Below, one piece after another: positions 27,189-35,356 of a DNA stretch of 41,965 bases (position 1 is its first letter; every line of letters begins with the position of its first letter). The DNA comes from Deltaproteobacteria bacterium (GTDB taxonomy: Bacteria > Myxococcota_A > Polyangia > DRWM01 > JAAZOP01). The DNA is taken from contig JAFGHH010000111.1 of the NCBI GenBank assembly GCA_016930215.1, positions 1 through 41,965 on the forward strand, read 5' to 3'. Below the pieces are notes generated by a model. The model made no database searches and was not told the origin of the DNA. It saw only the letters and a program-made list of their open reading frames with translations. Position numbers and translations under genes: made by a program.

Positions 27189-28130
27189 ATGATCGAGGAC
27201 CTTGTCACCGGCGGGGCGGGCTTCATCGGGTCGAACCTCGCGGCACGGCTCGTCGCCGAGCGCGGCGCCGTCCGGGTGCTCGACGACTTGACCACGGGCC
27301 ATCGGGAGAACCTCGGGCCGCTGGGAGCCGCGGCGGAGTTGCGGGTCGGCTGCGTGACCGACGCGGCGATCCTGGCCGACGCGATGCGCGGCATCCGGCG
27401 CGTGTTCCACCTCGCGGCGATGGTCGCCGTGGAGCGCACCGTGCGCGAGCCGGTCGAGGCCGAGCGGGTGAACGCCGTGGGCACGCTGCGCGTGCTCGAG
27501 GCGGCGCACGCAGCGGGCGTGGAACGCGTCGTGTTCGCCTCGTCGGCCGCGGTGTACGGGGACGACCCCTCGCTGCCCAAGCGCGAGACGATGCGTCCGG
27601 AGCCGATCTCGCCCTACGGCGTGACGAAGCTGGCGGGCGAGCACTACCTGCGGTTCTTCGCGCGGGAGCACGGGCTGCGCGGGGTGTCGCTGCGGTTCTT
27701 CAACGTCTTCGGCCCGCGACAGGACCCCCGCTCGCCCTACGCCGCGGCGATCCCGCGGTTCCTCGACGCGCTCCTCGACGGCCGTCCGCCCGAGATCTTC
27801 GGCGACGGCCGCCAGACTCGGGACTTCTGCCCGGTGGAGGACGTCGTCGATGCCTGCCTGCGGGCCGCCGCCGCGCCGGGCGTCGGGGCCGGCGAGGCGT
27901 TCAACGTCGGACGAGGGGCGGAGACCGACCTGCTGCAACTGCTGGAGTGGCTCGCTGAGGGCGTGGGGCGCGCGGCGGAACCGCGCTTCTCGTCCCCCCG
28001 TCCGGGGGACATCCGCCGCTCCGTCGCGGATGTCTCCCTGGCCCGCGAACGGCTCGGATTCGCCCCGGCCGAACCGCTGGGGGAGGCGCTGGCGAGGACC
28101 GCGCGCTGGTACCGGGAGCACCGCCGTTGA
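27189..28130 (+). CDS. NAD-dependent epimerase/dehydratase (UDP-glucose 4-epimerase-like)
   Basis: 313 residues, the usual length for nucleotide-sugar epimerases. The NAD-binding GGAGFIG is at 8-14 in the usual N-terminal position, Ser118-Ser119 lies in FASSAAVYG, and Tyr143/Lys147 (YGVTK) is the catalytic pair. RFFNVFGPRQDP is a typical substrate-loop signature of nucleotide-sugar epimerases. The likely role is interconversion of a UDP-sugar in the cytoplasm for surface polysaccharide, but the sugar is not identifiable. The stop TGA overlaps the TTG start of yicC, which suggests coupled translation. Confidence 0.9.
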   Translation: MIEDLVTGGAGFIGSNLAARLVAERGAVRVLDDLTTGHRENLGPLGAAAELRVGCVTDAAILADAMRGIRRVFHLAAMVAVERTVREPVEAERVNAVGTLRVLEAAHAAGVERVVFASSAAVYGDDPSLPKRETMRPEPISPYGVTKLAGEHYLRFFAREHGLRGVSLRFFNVFGPRQDPRSPYAAAIPRFLDALLDGRPPEIFGDGRQTRDFCPVEDVVDACLRAAAAPGVGAGEAFNVGRGAETDLLQLLEWLAEGVGRAAEPRFSSPRPGDIRRSVADVSLARERLGFAPAEPLGEALARTARWYREHRR

Positions 28131-28993
28131 GGAGCATGACGGGCTACGGCTGCGGCTCGGCGGAGGACGGCGGCGTCCGGGCGACGGTCGAGATCCGAAC
28201 CCTCAACCACCGCCATCTCGACGTGCGCGTCGCCGCCCCGCCCGGGTGCGTCGCGGCCGCGGCGGCCGTCGAGCGGCTGGTGCGGCAGCGGCTGGGACGC
28301 GGGCGGGTGGACGTCGTGCTGCTCGCCGAGGGGGAGGCGCTGGACCGCGAGCGGTTCGCGGCCGTCGCCCCCGCCTACCGGGCGCTGGAGCGGGTCCGCG
28401 AGGAGCTCGGGACGAGCGCGCCGATCGATCTCGGCGTCGTGTTCCTCGCCACGACCACGAGCGGTGCGGGCGGGCGCGGCGGGCCGGCCTGCGCCGCGGC
28501 GGCGACGGCGGCGGCCCGGCACGCGCTGGACGACGTCGATCGGATGCGCCTGGCCGAAGGGGAGGTGCTGCACCAGCGCCTGACCGAGGTCCTCGACCGG
28601 CTCGAGGTGCTGGTGGGCGAGCTGCGGCAGACCACCGTGCGGCTGCGGGAGGCGCTGCCCGGGCGCCTGAAGGAGCGGATGGCGCTGCTGGCCCAGGCGG
28701 CCGGGCTGCGGCCGATCGATGCCGAGCGCGTGCGCCAGGACCTCGCCCTGCTGCTCGACCGCTCCGACGTCAGCGAGGAGGCGGACCGCCTGGCGTGCCA
28801 CGTCGGGCACTTGCGCGAGACGCTGGCGGCGGAGGGGGTGGTCGGCCGGCAGGGCGAGTTCCTGGCGCTGGAGGTGCTGCGCGAGGCGGGGACGCTGGCG
28901 GCCAAGGCGCAGGATGCTTCGGTGTCGCAGCAGGCATCCGAGCTGCGGGCGTTGGCGGAGCGGCTGCGCGAGCAGCTGCAGAACGTGGAGTGA
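28127..28993 (+). CDS. yicC: YicC/YloC family endoribonuclease
   Basis: 288 residues, the normal family size. The N-terminus M-R-S-MTGYG from TTG 28127 matches the conserved MxSMTGY start of the family better than the ATG at 28136, and the TTG overlaps the previous stop (TTGA). The conserved IRTLNHRHLD segment near residue 25 and the C-terminal GRQGEFLALEVLREAGTL-type motif, followed by an Asn/Glu-rich helix, are in place. YicC proteins are cytoplasmic RNases, and yicC next to gmk is a widespread gene order, which supports both calls. The family is normally not essential; its target RNA in this organism is unknown. Confidence 0.92.
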   Translation: MRSMTGYGCGSAEDGGVRATVEIRTLNHRHLDVRVAAPPGCVAAAAAVERLVRQRLGRGRVDVVLLAEGEALDRERFAAVAPAYRALERVREELGTSAPIDLGVVFLATTTSGAGGRGGPACAAAATAAARHALDDVDRMRLAEGEVLHQRLTEVLDRLEVLVGELRQTTVRLREALPGRLKERMALLAQAAGLRPIDAERVRQDLALLLDRSDVSEEADRLACHVGHLRETLAAEGVVGRQGEFLALEVLREAGTLAAKAQDASVSQQASELRALAERLREQLQNVE

Positions 28994-29020
28994 GGCCGCC
29001 GCCGCGGCCGGGAGGGGAGC

Positions 29021-29671
29021 GTGGGCGCGATCGGACAGTTGTTCATCGTCTGCTCGCCCTCGGGCGCCGGGAAGACGACCCTGTGCCGCAAGCTGATGGA
29101 GCGGTTCGCGGAGCTGCGGTTCTCGGTGTCCCACACCACGCGCCCGCGCCGGCCGCAGGAGGTCGACGGGCGGGACTATCATTTCATCGATGCGGACGCG
29201 TTCGAACGGATGGCGGGATCGGGGGAGTTCGTCGAGTGGGCCCTGGTCCACGGCAACCGCTACGGGACGTCCCACGCCGAGCTGCGCGCGGCGCTTCGCG
29301 AGGGGCGGATGATCCTGCTCGACGTCGATTACCAGGGCGCCGCGCAGATCCGCGCCCAGTACCCGAACGCCACGGCCGTGTTCATCCTGCCGCCGTCGCT
29401 GGCCGTACTGCGGGAGCGACTGCGGCAACGCGGTACCGAGACGCCGGAGTCGCTCGAGCTGCGCTTCCGCAACGCCCTGCGCGAGATCGAGGCCTATCCG
29501 CAGTTCGACTACCTGGTGGTCAACGACGAGCTCGAACGGGCCGTCGAGGCGCTGTGCGGCATCGTCCTGGCCGAGCGGGCCCGGCGGACACGGCGGGCCG
29601 AGGCGGCCGAGCGGTTGTTGGCGGAGGCGGCGGCGCTCAACCGAAGCGGGAACAGCCCGACAGCAGGATGA
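29021..29671 (+). CDS. gmk: Guanylate kinase
   Basis: 216 residues from GTG 29021, preceded by GGGAGGGGAG. Guanylate kinase phosphorylates GMP to GDP with ATP. The P-loop SGAGKTT (14-20), the GMP-binding SHTTRPRRPQEVDGRDYHF stretch (about 37-55) and the EFVEWALVHGNRYGT segment are all present, so the enzyme should be complete. The length is close to the usual 200-210. It follows yicC by 27 bases. The last 35 bases overlap the convergent cyclic-nucleotide-binding gene, giving an antisense overlap at the 3' ends. Confidence 0.96.
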   Translation: MGAIGQLFIVCSPSGAGKTTLCRKLMERFAELRFSVSHTTRPRRPQEVDGRDYHFIDADAFERMAGSGEFVEWALVHGNRYGTSHAELRAALREGRMILLDVDYQGAAQIRAQYPNATAVFILPPSLAVLRERLRQRGTETPESLELRFRNALREIEAYPQFDYLVVNDELERAVEALCGIVLAERARRTRRAEAAERLLAEAAALNRSGNSPTAG

Positions 29672-30128
29672 TCTTGTCGTTGGTCTCGCGAAGGCGGACG
29701 GCCAGCGTGCGCGCGATGTTCCAGAGCAGCTCGTAGCCGAGCGCCTTGTCCAGCAGCATCACGTCCTCGAGCGCCGCGCGGTCGATCACCAGCAGCGAAC
29801 AGGTTTCGTGGGCCACGGCGTCGGCGCTGCGCGCCCCGTCGTCGACGATCGACAGCTCGCCGAAGTAGCTGCCGGGGCCGAGGATCGCCAGCGCCTCCTC
29901 CCCCAGTCCCTCGATCGTCCGACCGATGCGGACCTTGCCGTCGAGCACGACGTAGATCCGGTCGGAGGGGTCGCCGTGATGGAACAGGAACTCGCCCTGC
30001 CGGTACTTCTCGACGCGCGCGATCCGGCACAGCTTCGTCACCTGGGCCTCGCCCAGGTTGCGGAACAGGCCGACCTTGCGCAACTCCGCGGACAGCGTCT
30101 GCTCGTTGCACTCCTGGAGTTCCATCAT
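29637..30128 (-). CDS. Stand-alone cyclic-nucleotide-binding domain protein
   Basis: 163 residues, little more than one cNMP-binding (CRP-type) domain. The beta-roll and phosphate-binding cassette are well kept (FGELSIVDDGARSADAVA, with the Glu and Arg that contact cyclic nucleotide). After the domain comes only a helix (ALGYELLWNIARTLAVRLRETND); there is no helix-turn-helix DNA-binding domain. It is therefore not a transcription factor of CRP type; it may act as a sensor or regulatory subunit. The ATG at 30128 overlaps the stop of trxB (ATGA), so the two proteins are coupled. Tail-to-tail with gmk with a 35-base overlap. Confidence 0.9.
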   Translation of the reverse strand: MMELQECNEQTLSAELRKVGLFRNLGEAQVTKLCRIARVEKYRQGEFLFHHGDPSDRIYVVLDGKVRIGRTIEGLGEEALAILGPGSYFGELSIVDDGARSADAVAHETCSLLVIDRAALEDVMLLDKALGYELLWNIARTLAVRLRETNDKIILLSGCSRFG

Positions 30129-31057
30129 GCCCCTTCCGTCGCCAGGAACCGTTCGGCCTCGAGGGCGGCCTGGCAGCCCATCCCGGCGGCGCAGACCGCC
30201 TGCCGGTAGCGCGGATCGGCGACGTCGCCGGCCGCGAACACCCCCGGGACGTTCGTCCGCGGCGTCCCGGCCTGCGTCACCAGGTACCCCGCCTCGTCCC
30301 GCTCGACCTGTCCCGCGAAGATCTCGGTGGCCGGCGCGTGGCCGATGGCGACGAACGCACCGTCCGCCTCCACGACCCGGAGCGCGCCCGTCTTCGTGTC
30401 GCGCAACCGTGCGCCCGTGAAGCGGCCCGCGGCCGGGTCCAGGAACTCCTCGATGACGGCGTTCCAGATCGGCGAGACGTTCGGCGTGTCGAGCGCCCGC
30501 CGGCTGAGGTACTCGGTGGCCCGGAACTGGTCCCGCCGGTGGACGATGCGCACCGACTTGCAGGTCCGGGCCAGATACGCGGCCTCCTCGAGCGCCGCCT
30601 CGCCGCCGCCCACGACCAGCACGTCCTTGCCCCGGAAGAAGAACGCGTCGCAGGTGGCGCAGGCCGACACCCCCTTGCCCCACAGCGCGTCCTCGCTCGG
30701 CAGGCCCAGTCGCCGCGCCTGGGCCCCGGTGGCGACGATCAAGGTGGCGGCCTGCAGCGTGGGTCCGGAGGTGCGGACCGTGAACGGCCGCGTGGCCAGG
30801 TCGACCCCGACGACCTCCTCGAGCACGAAACGGGTCCCGAACCGCCCGGCCTGCTGCCGCATCCGGTCCATCAGCTCGGGCCCCTGGATCCCCTCGGGGA
30901 AGCCGGGAAAATTCTCGACCTCGAAGGTCGTCGTCAGCTGGCCCCCCGGCTGCAACCCATCGATCACCAGCGGGTCCAGACCGGAACGGGCAGTGTACAC
31001 GGCGGCCGTGAGTCCGGCAGGTCCCGAACCGAGGATCACGACACGTTCCATGGGCAT
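30125..31057 (-). CDS. trxB: Thioredoxin reductase
   Basis: 310 residues from ATG 31057, eight bases after AGGAGG; an ATG two codons later (31051) is possible. FAD-binding GSGPAG (10-15), the redox-active CATC (Cys133, Cys136), the NADPH-binding GGGEAA and the C-terminal FAAGDVADPRYRQAVCAAGMGC are all in place, so it should reduce thioredoxin (or a thioredoxin-like partner) with NADPH. It is a cytoplasmic flavoprotein of typical length. Coupled by ATGA to the cyclic-nucleotide-binding protein, an unusual partnership. Divergent from kinase 2 across a 146-base spacer. Confidence 0.95.
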   Translation of the reverse strand: MPMERVVILGSGPAGLTAAVYTARSGLDPLVIDGLQPGGQLTTTFEVENFPGFPEGIQGPELMDRMRQQAGRFGTRFVLEEVVGVDLATRPFTVRTSGPTLQAATLIVATGAQARRLGLPSEDALWGKGVSACATCDAFFFRGKDVLVVGGGEAALEEAAYLARTCKSVRIVHRRDQFRATEYLSRRALDTPNVSPIWNAVIEEFLDPAAGRFTGARLRDTKTGALRVVEADGAFVAIGHAPATEIFAGQVERDEAGYLVTQAGTPRTNVPGVFAAGDVADPRYRQAVCAAGMGCQAALEAERFLATEGA

Positions 31058-31127
31058 GACGACGTCCTCCTGGCTCCCCTCCTCGCGGGGGATGATAGCC
31101 ACGGCGCCCCGCAAAGGGCAAACAAAG

Positions 31128-31155
31128 TTGGAAAGGTCGACGACGATGCTATACT
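31128..31155 (+). promoter_or_regulatory. Promoter of Ser/Thr kinase 2
   Basis: TTGGAA (31128-31133), 16-base spacer, TATACT (31150-31155). The predicted transcript starts about 40 bases before GTG 31204. Confidence 0.5.
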
Positions 31156-31203
31156 GACCGCGGCGCGCGGTGCTGCCGTGCACGCGGCGCCAGGCGGGGT
31201 GCA

Positions 31204-32847
31204 GTGGGCGCGATCTTCTGCCCGGGGTGCCGGTCCCACATCACGGCCGAGGAGCCGACGTGCGGCGTCTGCGGGCTGCAGCGACCTCCGCCGGGGTGGC
31301 CGGTCGACGAGCAGATCGGACGGGTGGTCCACGGCAAGTACCGCGTCGACAAGCGGCTCTCGGCCGGCGGGTTCGGCACCGTCTTCCTGGCGATGCAGGT
31401 CCACGGCGGCATCGAGATGGGCCGGGTGATCCTGAAGTTCCTGCACCGCGAGCACGCGCAGGACCCCGGCGTCACCAAGCGTTTCCTCAACGAGGTCAAG
31501 ACGGCACGCGAGTTGATCAACCCCCACATCGTGCGCGTCTTCGACCTGGGCTACGACCACGACGGCACGCCGTTCATGGTCCAGGAGTTCATCGAGGGCG
31601 AAGGACTGGAGGGCGTGCTGCAGCGCGAGAAGCGCCTGCCGCCGCCCCGCGCACTCAAACTGGCCATGCAGGTCGCCGAGGGGATGGCCGAGGCGCACGG
31701 CAAGGGGATCATCCACCGGGACCTCAAGCCCGAGAACCTCCGCATCCAGGACGGCACCGGGCTCGTCAAGATCCTCGACTTCGGCATCGCCCGCATCAGT
31801 ACCACCCGCGGCACCGCCACCAACTCGTTCGTCGGGACGCCGCGCTACATGCCGCCCGAGCAGATCAAGCAGCAGCAGCTCGATTCGGGTGTCGACATCT
31901 TCGCTCTCGGCGTCATCCTGTTCGAGATGCTGGCCGGCGAGCCGCCGATCCCGAACGAGGGCTCGGAGCTGGAGTACATCCACCTGAACCTGATCCAGGA
32001 ACCGCGCCGGCTGATCGAGCTGCTCCAGGACTGCCCCCGGGAGCTCTCGGACTTCGTCTACTCCATGATGACCAAGACGCGCGCCGACCGTCCGGCGGAC
32101 ATGGACGCGGTGGTCCGGGCGCTGGACGAGCTCGCGGCGCGCTTCGGGTGGGCCGAGGACTCCACCTCCCGCTTCCGGCTCAGCGGCGCGGCGACGGGCG
32201 TGCGCCGGACGGTCGCCCAGCCGACGCGCGACCGGACGCCCTCGCCGTCGGCGACCGGTCCCGTCGCCGACGAGGAGATCGTGGAACTCGTCCCGGCAGC
32301 GCCGCGCCGCACCGGACTCTGGATCGGGCTGGCCGGCGGCGGCATCGGCCTCGTCGCGATCCTCCTCGCGCTCGTGCTGGCCGGACGCGGCGGCTCCGAG
32401 CAGTCCGGCCGGACACCGCCGGCCGCCGACGCCGGGGGAACCGCGGCGGCCGCCGAGGCGGCGCTGCCGGATGCCGAGGCGGTCGCGACGGCGGCCGCGG
32501 ACGCCGGCGATGCGACCGCCCGGGAGTCGGGTCCCGACGTCGCGACCCCGGACGTCCCGACCCCGGACGCCGCGTCGGCGGAGCCCGACACGGCGCCGAC
32601 CGAGGTGGTCGACGTCCCGACGGAGGAGACCGCCCCGGTCGACGCGGCGCCGCCGCCCGACCGCGCCGTGACCGACGCCGGGAGCGCCGTGCGGCGCGAT
32701 CGTGCGGTTCGTCGCGATGCCGGGTCCGCGCGGGACACCGGAACCTCCTCGCCCCGCGACGCCCGGACGCGCACCGACGGCTCCAACCCCTTCACGAAGA
32801 TTCGCTCCACCGACGCCGGTTCGCAGTTCAACCGGGTCGGTTCCTGA
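31204..32847 (+). CDS. Ser/Thr protein kinase 2 with N-terminal zinc ribbon
   Basis: 547 residues from GTG 31204. An N-terminal zinc ribbon (Cys6, Cys9, Cys20, Cys23) precedes a complete Hanks kinase domain (about 45-310): LSAGGFGTVF, Lys78, Glu97, HRDLKPEN with Asp173 and Asn178, DFG at 192-194, and a PPE in place of APE. It should be active. A transmembrane helix (about 370-395) follows, then an Ala/Asp/Pro-rich extracytoplasmic tail of about 150 residues with low complexity (like the lipoprotein tethers) that ends in a short charged segment. The zinc ribbon fused to a kinase is seen in this phylum, but the ligand or partner is unknown. Divergent from trxB; the next gene downstream is convergent. 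Confidence 0.93.
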   Translation: MGAIFCPGCRSHITAEEPTCGVCGLQRPPPGWPVDEQIGRVVHGKYRVDKRLSAGGFGTVFLAMQVHGGIEMGRVILKFLHREHAQDPGVTKRFLNEVKTARELINPHIVRVFDLGYDHDGTPFMVQEFIEGEGLEGVLQREKRLPPPRALKLAMQVAEGMAEAHGKGIIHRDLKPENLRIQDGTGLVKILDFGIARISTTRGTATNSFVGTPRYMPPEQIKQQQLDSGVDIFALGVILFEMLAGEPPIPNEGSELEYIHLNLIQEPRRLIELLQDCPRELSDFVYSMMTKTRADRPADMDAVVRALDELAARFGWAEDSTSRFRLSGAATGVRRTVAQPTRDRTPSPSATGPVADEEIVELVPAAPRRTGLWIGLAGGGIGLVAILLALVLAGRGGSEQSGRTPPAADAGGTAAAAEAALPDAEAVATAAADAGDATARESGPDVATPDVPTPDAASAEPDTAPTEVVDVPTEETAPVDAAPPPDRAVTDAGSAVRRDRAVRRDAGSARDTGTSSPRDARTRTDGSNPFTKIRSTDAGSQFNRVGS

Positions 32848-32872
32848 CCCGTACCCTTGCCGCGTTCCGGGG

Positions 32873-34042
32873 TCAGAAGTGGAAGTCCACGCCGAGGAAG
32901 GCGTTGTAGCGCACCAGCACGCTGGTCGTCGTCGAGCCATCGACGGAGTAGGGGATGTCGAGGTCGAAGGCGACGGGGGTGGCGACGATGCCGAGCCACG
33001 GGAGAGGCAGGTACTCGAGCGCCACGGCCGGGCGGAAGTGGATGATCGTCATCGCTCCGTTCAGGCGGTTGCCGGCCCAGGGGATGGTGATCTCCAGGTT
33101 GGGCGGAACGTAGGCGCCGATGCCCAGGGCGAGCGAGACGACGAGGTGCAGCTGGTCGAGGGCGACCCAGCGCAGGGCCGGGACCACGGACCCGAGCACG
33201 AACCAGGACACGTAGTCCTCGGCGTTGTGCCCGGTGCCGGCGCTGAGCTGGTAGGCCAGGAGGGACAGCTCGGCCCCGACGTCGAACCGCACGTCCCCGT
33301 CGAACAGCGTGTAGCCGCCGTGGAAGCCGAAGCCGAAGTTGGCGAACGGGTCCTCGGAGCCGTTGAGGTGCACGACCGGCCCGCCGGACAGACCGAGGAA
33401 GATCCGGCCGACCTCGAACGGCTCGTCCGTGCCGTTGCCGGGCGGCGGCGGGATGGCGCCGACCGCGGGCAGGGCGACTTCGATCACGGCCCGGCGCCCG
33501 AGGCCGCCGTCGACGACCTGCGTGCGCGTCGTGCGCCCCTCGGCCTCGAAGTGCAGCACGAAGGTCCCCGGCGGGAGCTCGAGCTCGCACGGCGTCCGCA
33601 GCTCCCCGTACTCGGGGAGCGGGATCCCGTTGGCGTCGGTCACCGCGACCCGTGCGCCGGGCGGGTCGGAGCGCAGCGTGAAGACCGCCCGGCGCCCGCG
33701 CAGCTCGCGGATGTGCGCGTAGACCTCGTCCCGTCCCTCCGCCAACTCCGTCGCCAGGTACTGCTCGTAGTAGCCGATCGATTGCTCGAAGCTCCCGAGC
33801 CGTTCGTAGCACTGGCCGATGTTGTACAGCGCGTTGGGGTGGCCGTGGTGGACCTCGTACGACTCGCGGAACAACTCGATCGCCCGCTCGAGGTTGCCGG
33901 CGTTGAACGCATCCATGCCGGCCTGGTACGTCGCGATGGACTCCTCCGAGAAGTCGTCCTGGGCGGCGGCGGGGGCGCACCAAGCGAGAACGAGTCCCGC
34001 GAGCAGCGACCACCGGCACGGGAGCGGATGTCGCAGCGGCAT
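32873..34042 (-). CDS. TPR plus PEGA-like periplasmic protein with beta-rich C-terminus
   Basis: 389 residues from ATG 34042, which follows GGGAGGTG. A signal peptide is predicted (cleavage near AAAQ, residues 25-28). Residues about 32-100 contain two TPR-like repeats (AGMDAFNAGNLERAIELF, ALYNIGQCYERLGSFEQS). Residues about 118-190 are a PEGA-type domain (VFTLRSDPPGARVAV...PGTFVLHFEAEG). The remaining 200 residues alternate aromatic and small residues and end with a Phe (FLGVDFHF), which fits an outer-membrane beta-barrel or envelope-associated domain. Likely envelope assembly or sensing, with no enzymatic motif. It sits five bases after the PilZ gene in the same direction, so the two form an operon. 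Confidence 0.83.
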   Translation of the reverse strand: MPLRHPLPCRWSLLAGLVLAWCAPAAAQDDFSEESIATYQAGMDAFNAGNLERAIELFRESYEVHHGHPNALYNIGQCYERLGSFEQSIGYYEQYLATELAEGRDEVYAHIRELRGRRAVFTLRSDPPGARVAVTDANGIPLPEYGELRTPCELELPPGTFVLHFEAEGRTTRTQVVDGGLGRRAVIEVALPAVGAIPPPPGNGTDEPFEVGRIFLGLSGGPVVHLNGSEDPFANFGFGFHGGYTLFDGDVRFDVGAELSLLAYQLSAGTGHNAEDYVSWFVLGSVVPALRWVALDQLHLVVSLALGIGAYVPPNLEITIPWAGNRLNGAMTIIHFRPAVALEYLPLPWLGIVATPVAFDLDIPYSVDGSTTTSVLVRYNAFLGVDFHF

Positions 34043-34047
34043 GCAGG

Positions 34048-34389
34048 TCACCTCCCGAACGGCAGACCGACGGCGTCTTCGATGAACCGGTCGATGCGGT
34101 CGCGATCCTGCGGTTTGAGGTCGAGGAACCGCACGCCCATGCCGAGCTCCGTGTCCTTGCCGGCGGGCATGATCTCGCCGGTGACCTCGATCAGCGCCTC
34201 GTCGGTCGGAAGGGCGAAGCGCAACCGGACCCGGGTTCCCGGCGGATGCGGCATCGTCCCCTCGAGGTACAGGCCGCCGGTGCTGAGGTTCGCCGTACGC
34301 TGGAAATAGGTCGAGTCCTCGTGGGTCTCGATCACGTGCAACTGGACGGGAAGCCGTTGTGATGTCCTGCGCTCCCAAACCGGAGGCAT
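34048..34389 (-). CDS. PilZ-domain protein
   Basis: 113 residues from ATG 34389, after a GAGGAGGG site (an upstream alternative at 34413 lacks one). The c-di-GMP-binding signature is present: basic ERRTSQR at 6-12 and NLSTGG at 34-39 (RxxxR and N/DxSxxG). A stand-alone PilZ protein usually transmits c-di-GMP levels to motility, polysaccharide or, as here by context, envelope proteins. It starts the operon with the TPR/PEGA protein, 27 bases after the tRNA-Arg gene on the same strand, so transcription may enter from the tRNA promoter. Confidence 0.9.
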   Translation of the reverse strand: MPPVWERRTSQRLPVQLHVIETHEDSTYFQRTANLSTGGLYLEGTMPHPPGTRVRLRFALPTDEALIEVTGEIMPAGKDTELGMGVRFLDLKPQDRDRIDRFIEDAVGLPFGR

Positions 34390-34416
34390 CGGGAACCCTC
34401 CTCGGACGGTCAATCG

Positions 34417-34490
34417 TGGGCGATGCGCGATTCGAACGCGCGACCTTTGGTTCCGGAGACCAGTGCTCTATCCAACTGAGCTAATCGCCC
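34417..34490 (-). tRNA. tRNA-Arg (anticodon CCG)
   Basis: 74 bases fold into a complete cloverleaf on the minus strand: acceptor GGGCGAT/ATCGCCC, D-arm GCTC/GAGC, anticodon loop CTCCGGA with anticodon CCG (reads CGG, arginine), T-arm GCGCG-TTCGAAT-CGCGC and discriminator A. CCA is not encoded. The outermost anticodon-stem pair is a C-A mismatch. A consensus promoter lies about 30 bases upstream. Confidence 0.96.
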
Positions 34491-34522
34491 CCGCAGCCGA
34501 CCTCACCAGCGGCCGCGGGGTT

Positions 34523-34551
34523 CGTATACCGTTCCGCGCCGCGGGTGTCAA
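34523..34551 (-). promoter_or_regulatory. Consensus promoter of tRNA-Arg
   Basis: Minus strand: TTGACA (34551-34546), 17 bases, TATACG (34528-34523). This is the strongest sigma70-like promoter in the window and places the transcript start near 34516. Confidence 0.65.
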
Positions 34552-34623
34552 ACCCTCGCCGCCGCCCGTCCTCCGAAGTCGCCGTCTCGTGCGCGCGGAG
34601 TTCCAAGGGTACGGCTCGCGGAG

Positions 34624-34652
34624 TTGTCAAAGGAAACGGCGTGGGGTAATCT
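34624..34652 (+). promoter_or_regulatory. Promoter of the ECF sigma factor operon
   Basis: TTGTCA (34624-34629), 17-base spacer, TAATCT (34647-34652); the leader to ATG 34726 would be about 67 bases. The 235 bases between the tRNA and this ATG hold only the two promoters. Confidence 0.55.
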
Positions 34653-34725
34653 GGCCCGGCCGGCGGCGGTGGTGGCTTCGTTCGTTTTCGTCGTGCCTCT
34701 CGAAGCGGCGCCGTGCGGAGGTCGG

Positions 34726-35310
34726 ATGGACCCTGCGGAGGAGCGAGAACTGGTCGAGCGGGCGCGGGCGGACGATCGGGATGCGCGCGAGGCGATCGCC
34801 CGGAAGCTGTACCCCGCCCTGCTCGCCTCGGCGTTGCGCATGGCGCGCCGCCGGGACGTAGCGGAGGACCTGGCGCAGGAGGCCGTGTTCCGGGCGTTGC
34901 GGGCGATTCGGACCTTCGACGGACGGAGCACGTTGTTCACATGGGCGTACCGGATCCTCGTCAATCTGTGGCTGAACTTCGCGCGGCAGGAGGGCCGCCA
35001 GCGCTCCGGTACGCTGTCGTTCGACGAGATGTTCGCCGACGGCAAGCAGACGGCCGACAAGGCCCTCGGCCCGGAGCACCTCGCCGCGGACCGGGAGCAC
35101 TTACGGAAGCTCTGGGAGGCGATCTGCGGTCTTCCGGAGTCGCTGCGGGTCACGCTCCTGTTGGTCGTGTTCGAGGAGCTGAACTACGAGGAAATCGGCC
35201 ACGCGCTCGGCTGTTCCGAAGGAACGGTCGCCTGGCGCGTGTTCCGGGCGCGGGAGATCCTCCGCGAGAACCTGCGGGACGTGCTGGTCGATGCCCCGGA
35301 GGAGGCCTAG
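34726..35310 (+). CDS. ECF-type RNA polymerase sigma factor
   Basis: 194 residues from ATG 34726, with GGAGG five bases upstream; upstream in-frame starts add a stretch unlike sigma factors. Sigma2 region (about 25-92) includes DVAEDLAQEAVFRALRAI and TWAYRILVNLWLNF; sigma4 (about 125-180) includes LPESLRVTLLLVVFEELNYEEIG and the recognition helix GCSEGTVAWRVFRAREIL. There is no sigma3 domain, so it is an ECF (group 4) factor directing RNA polymerase to stress- or envelope-response promoters. The following membrane protein (46 bases downstream) may control it. The promoter at 34624 looks like a general sigma70 type rather than an ECF type, so autoregulation is not obvious. Confidence 0.93.
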   Translation: MDPAEERELVERARADDRDAREAIARKLYPALLASALRMARRRDVAEDLAQEAVFRALRAIRTFDGRSTLFTWAYRILVNLWLNFARQEGRQRSGTLSFDEMFADGKQTADKALGPEHLAADREHLRKLWEAICGLPESLRVTLLLVVFEELNYEEIGHALGCSEGTVAWRVFRAREILRENLRDVLVDAPEEA

Positions 35311-35356
35311 GTCCTTCGAGGCGCTACCGTCGGCTCGTCGGCGGGAGGAACGGACG

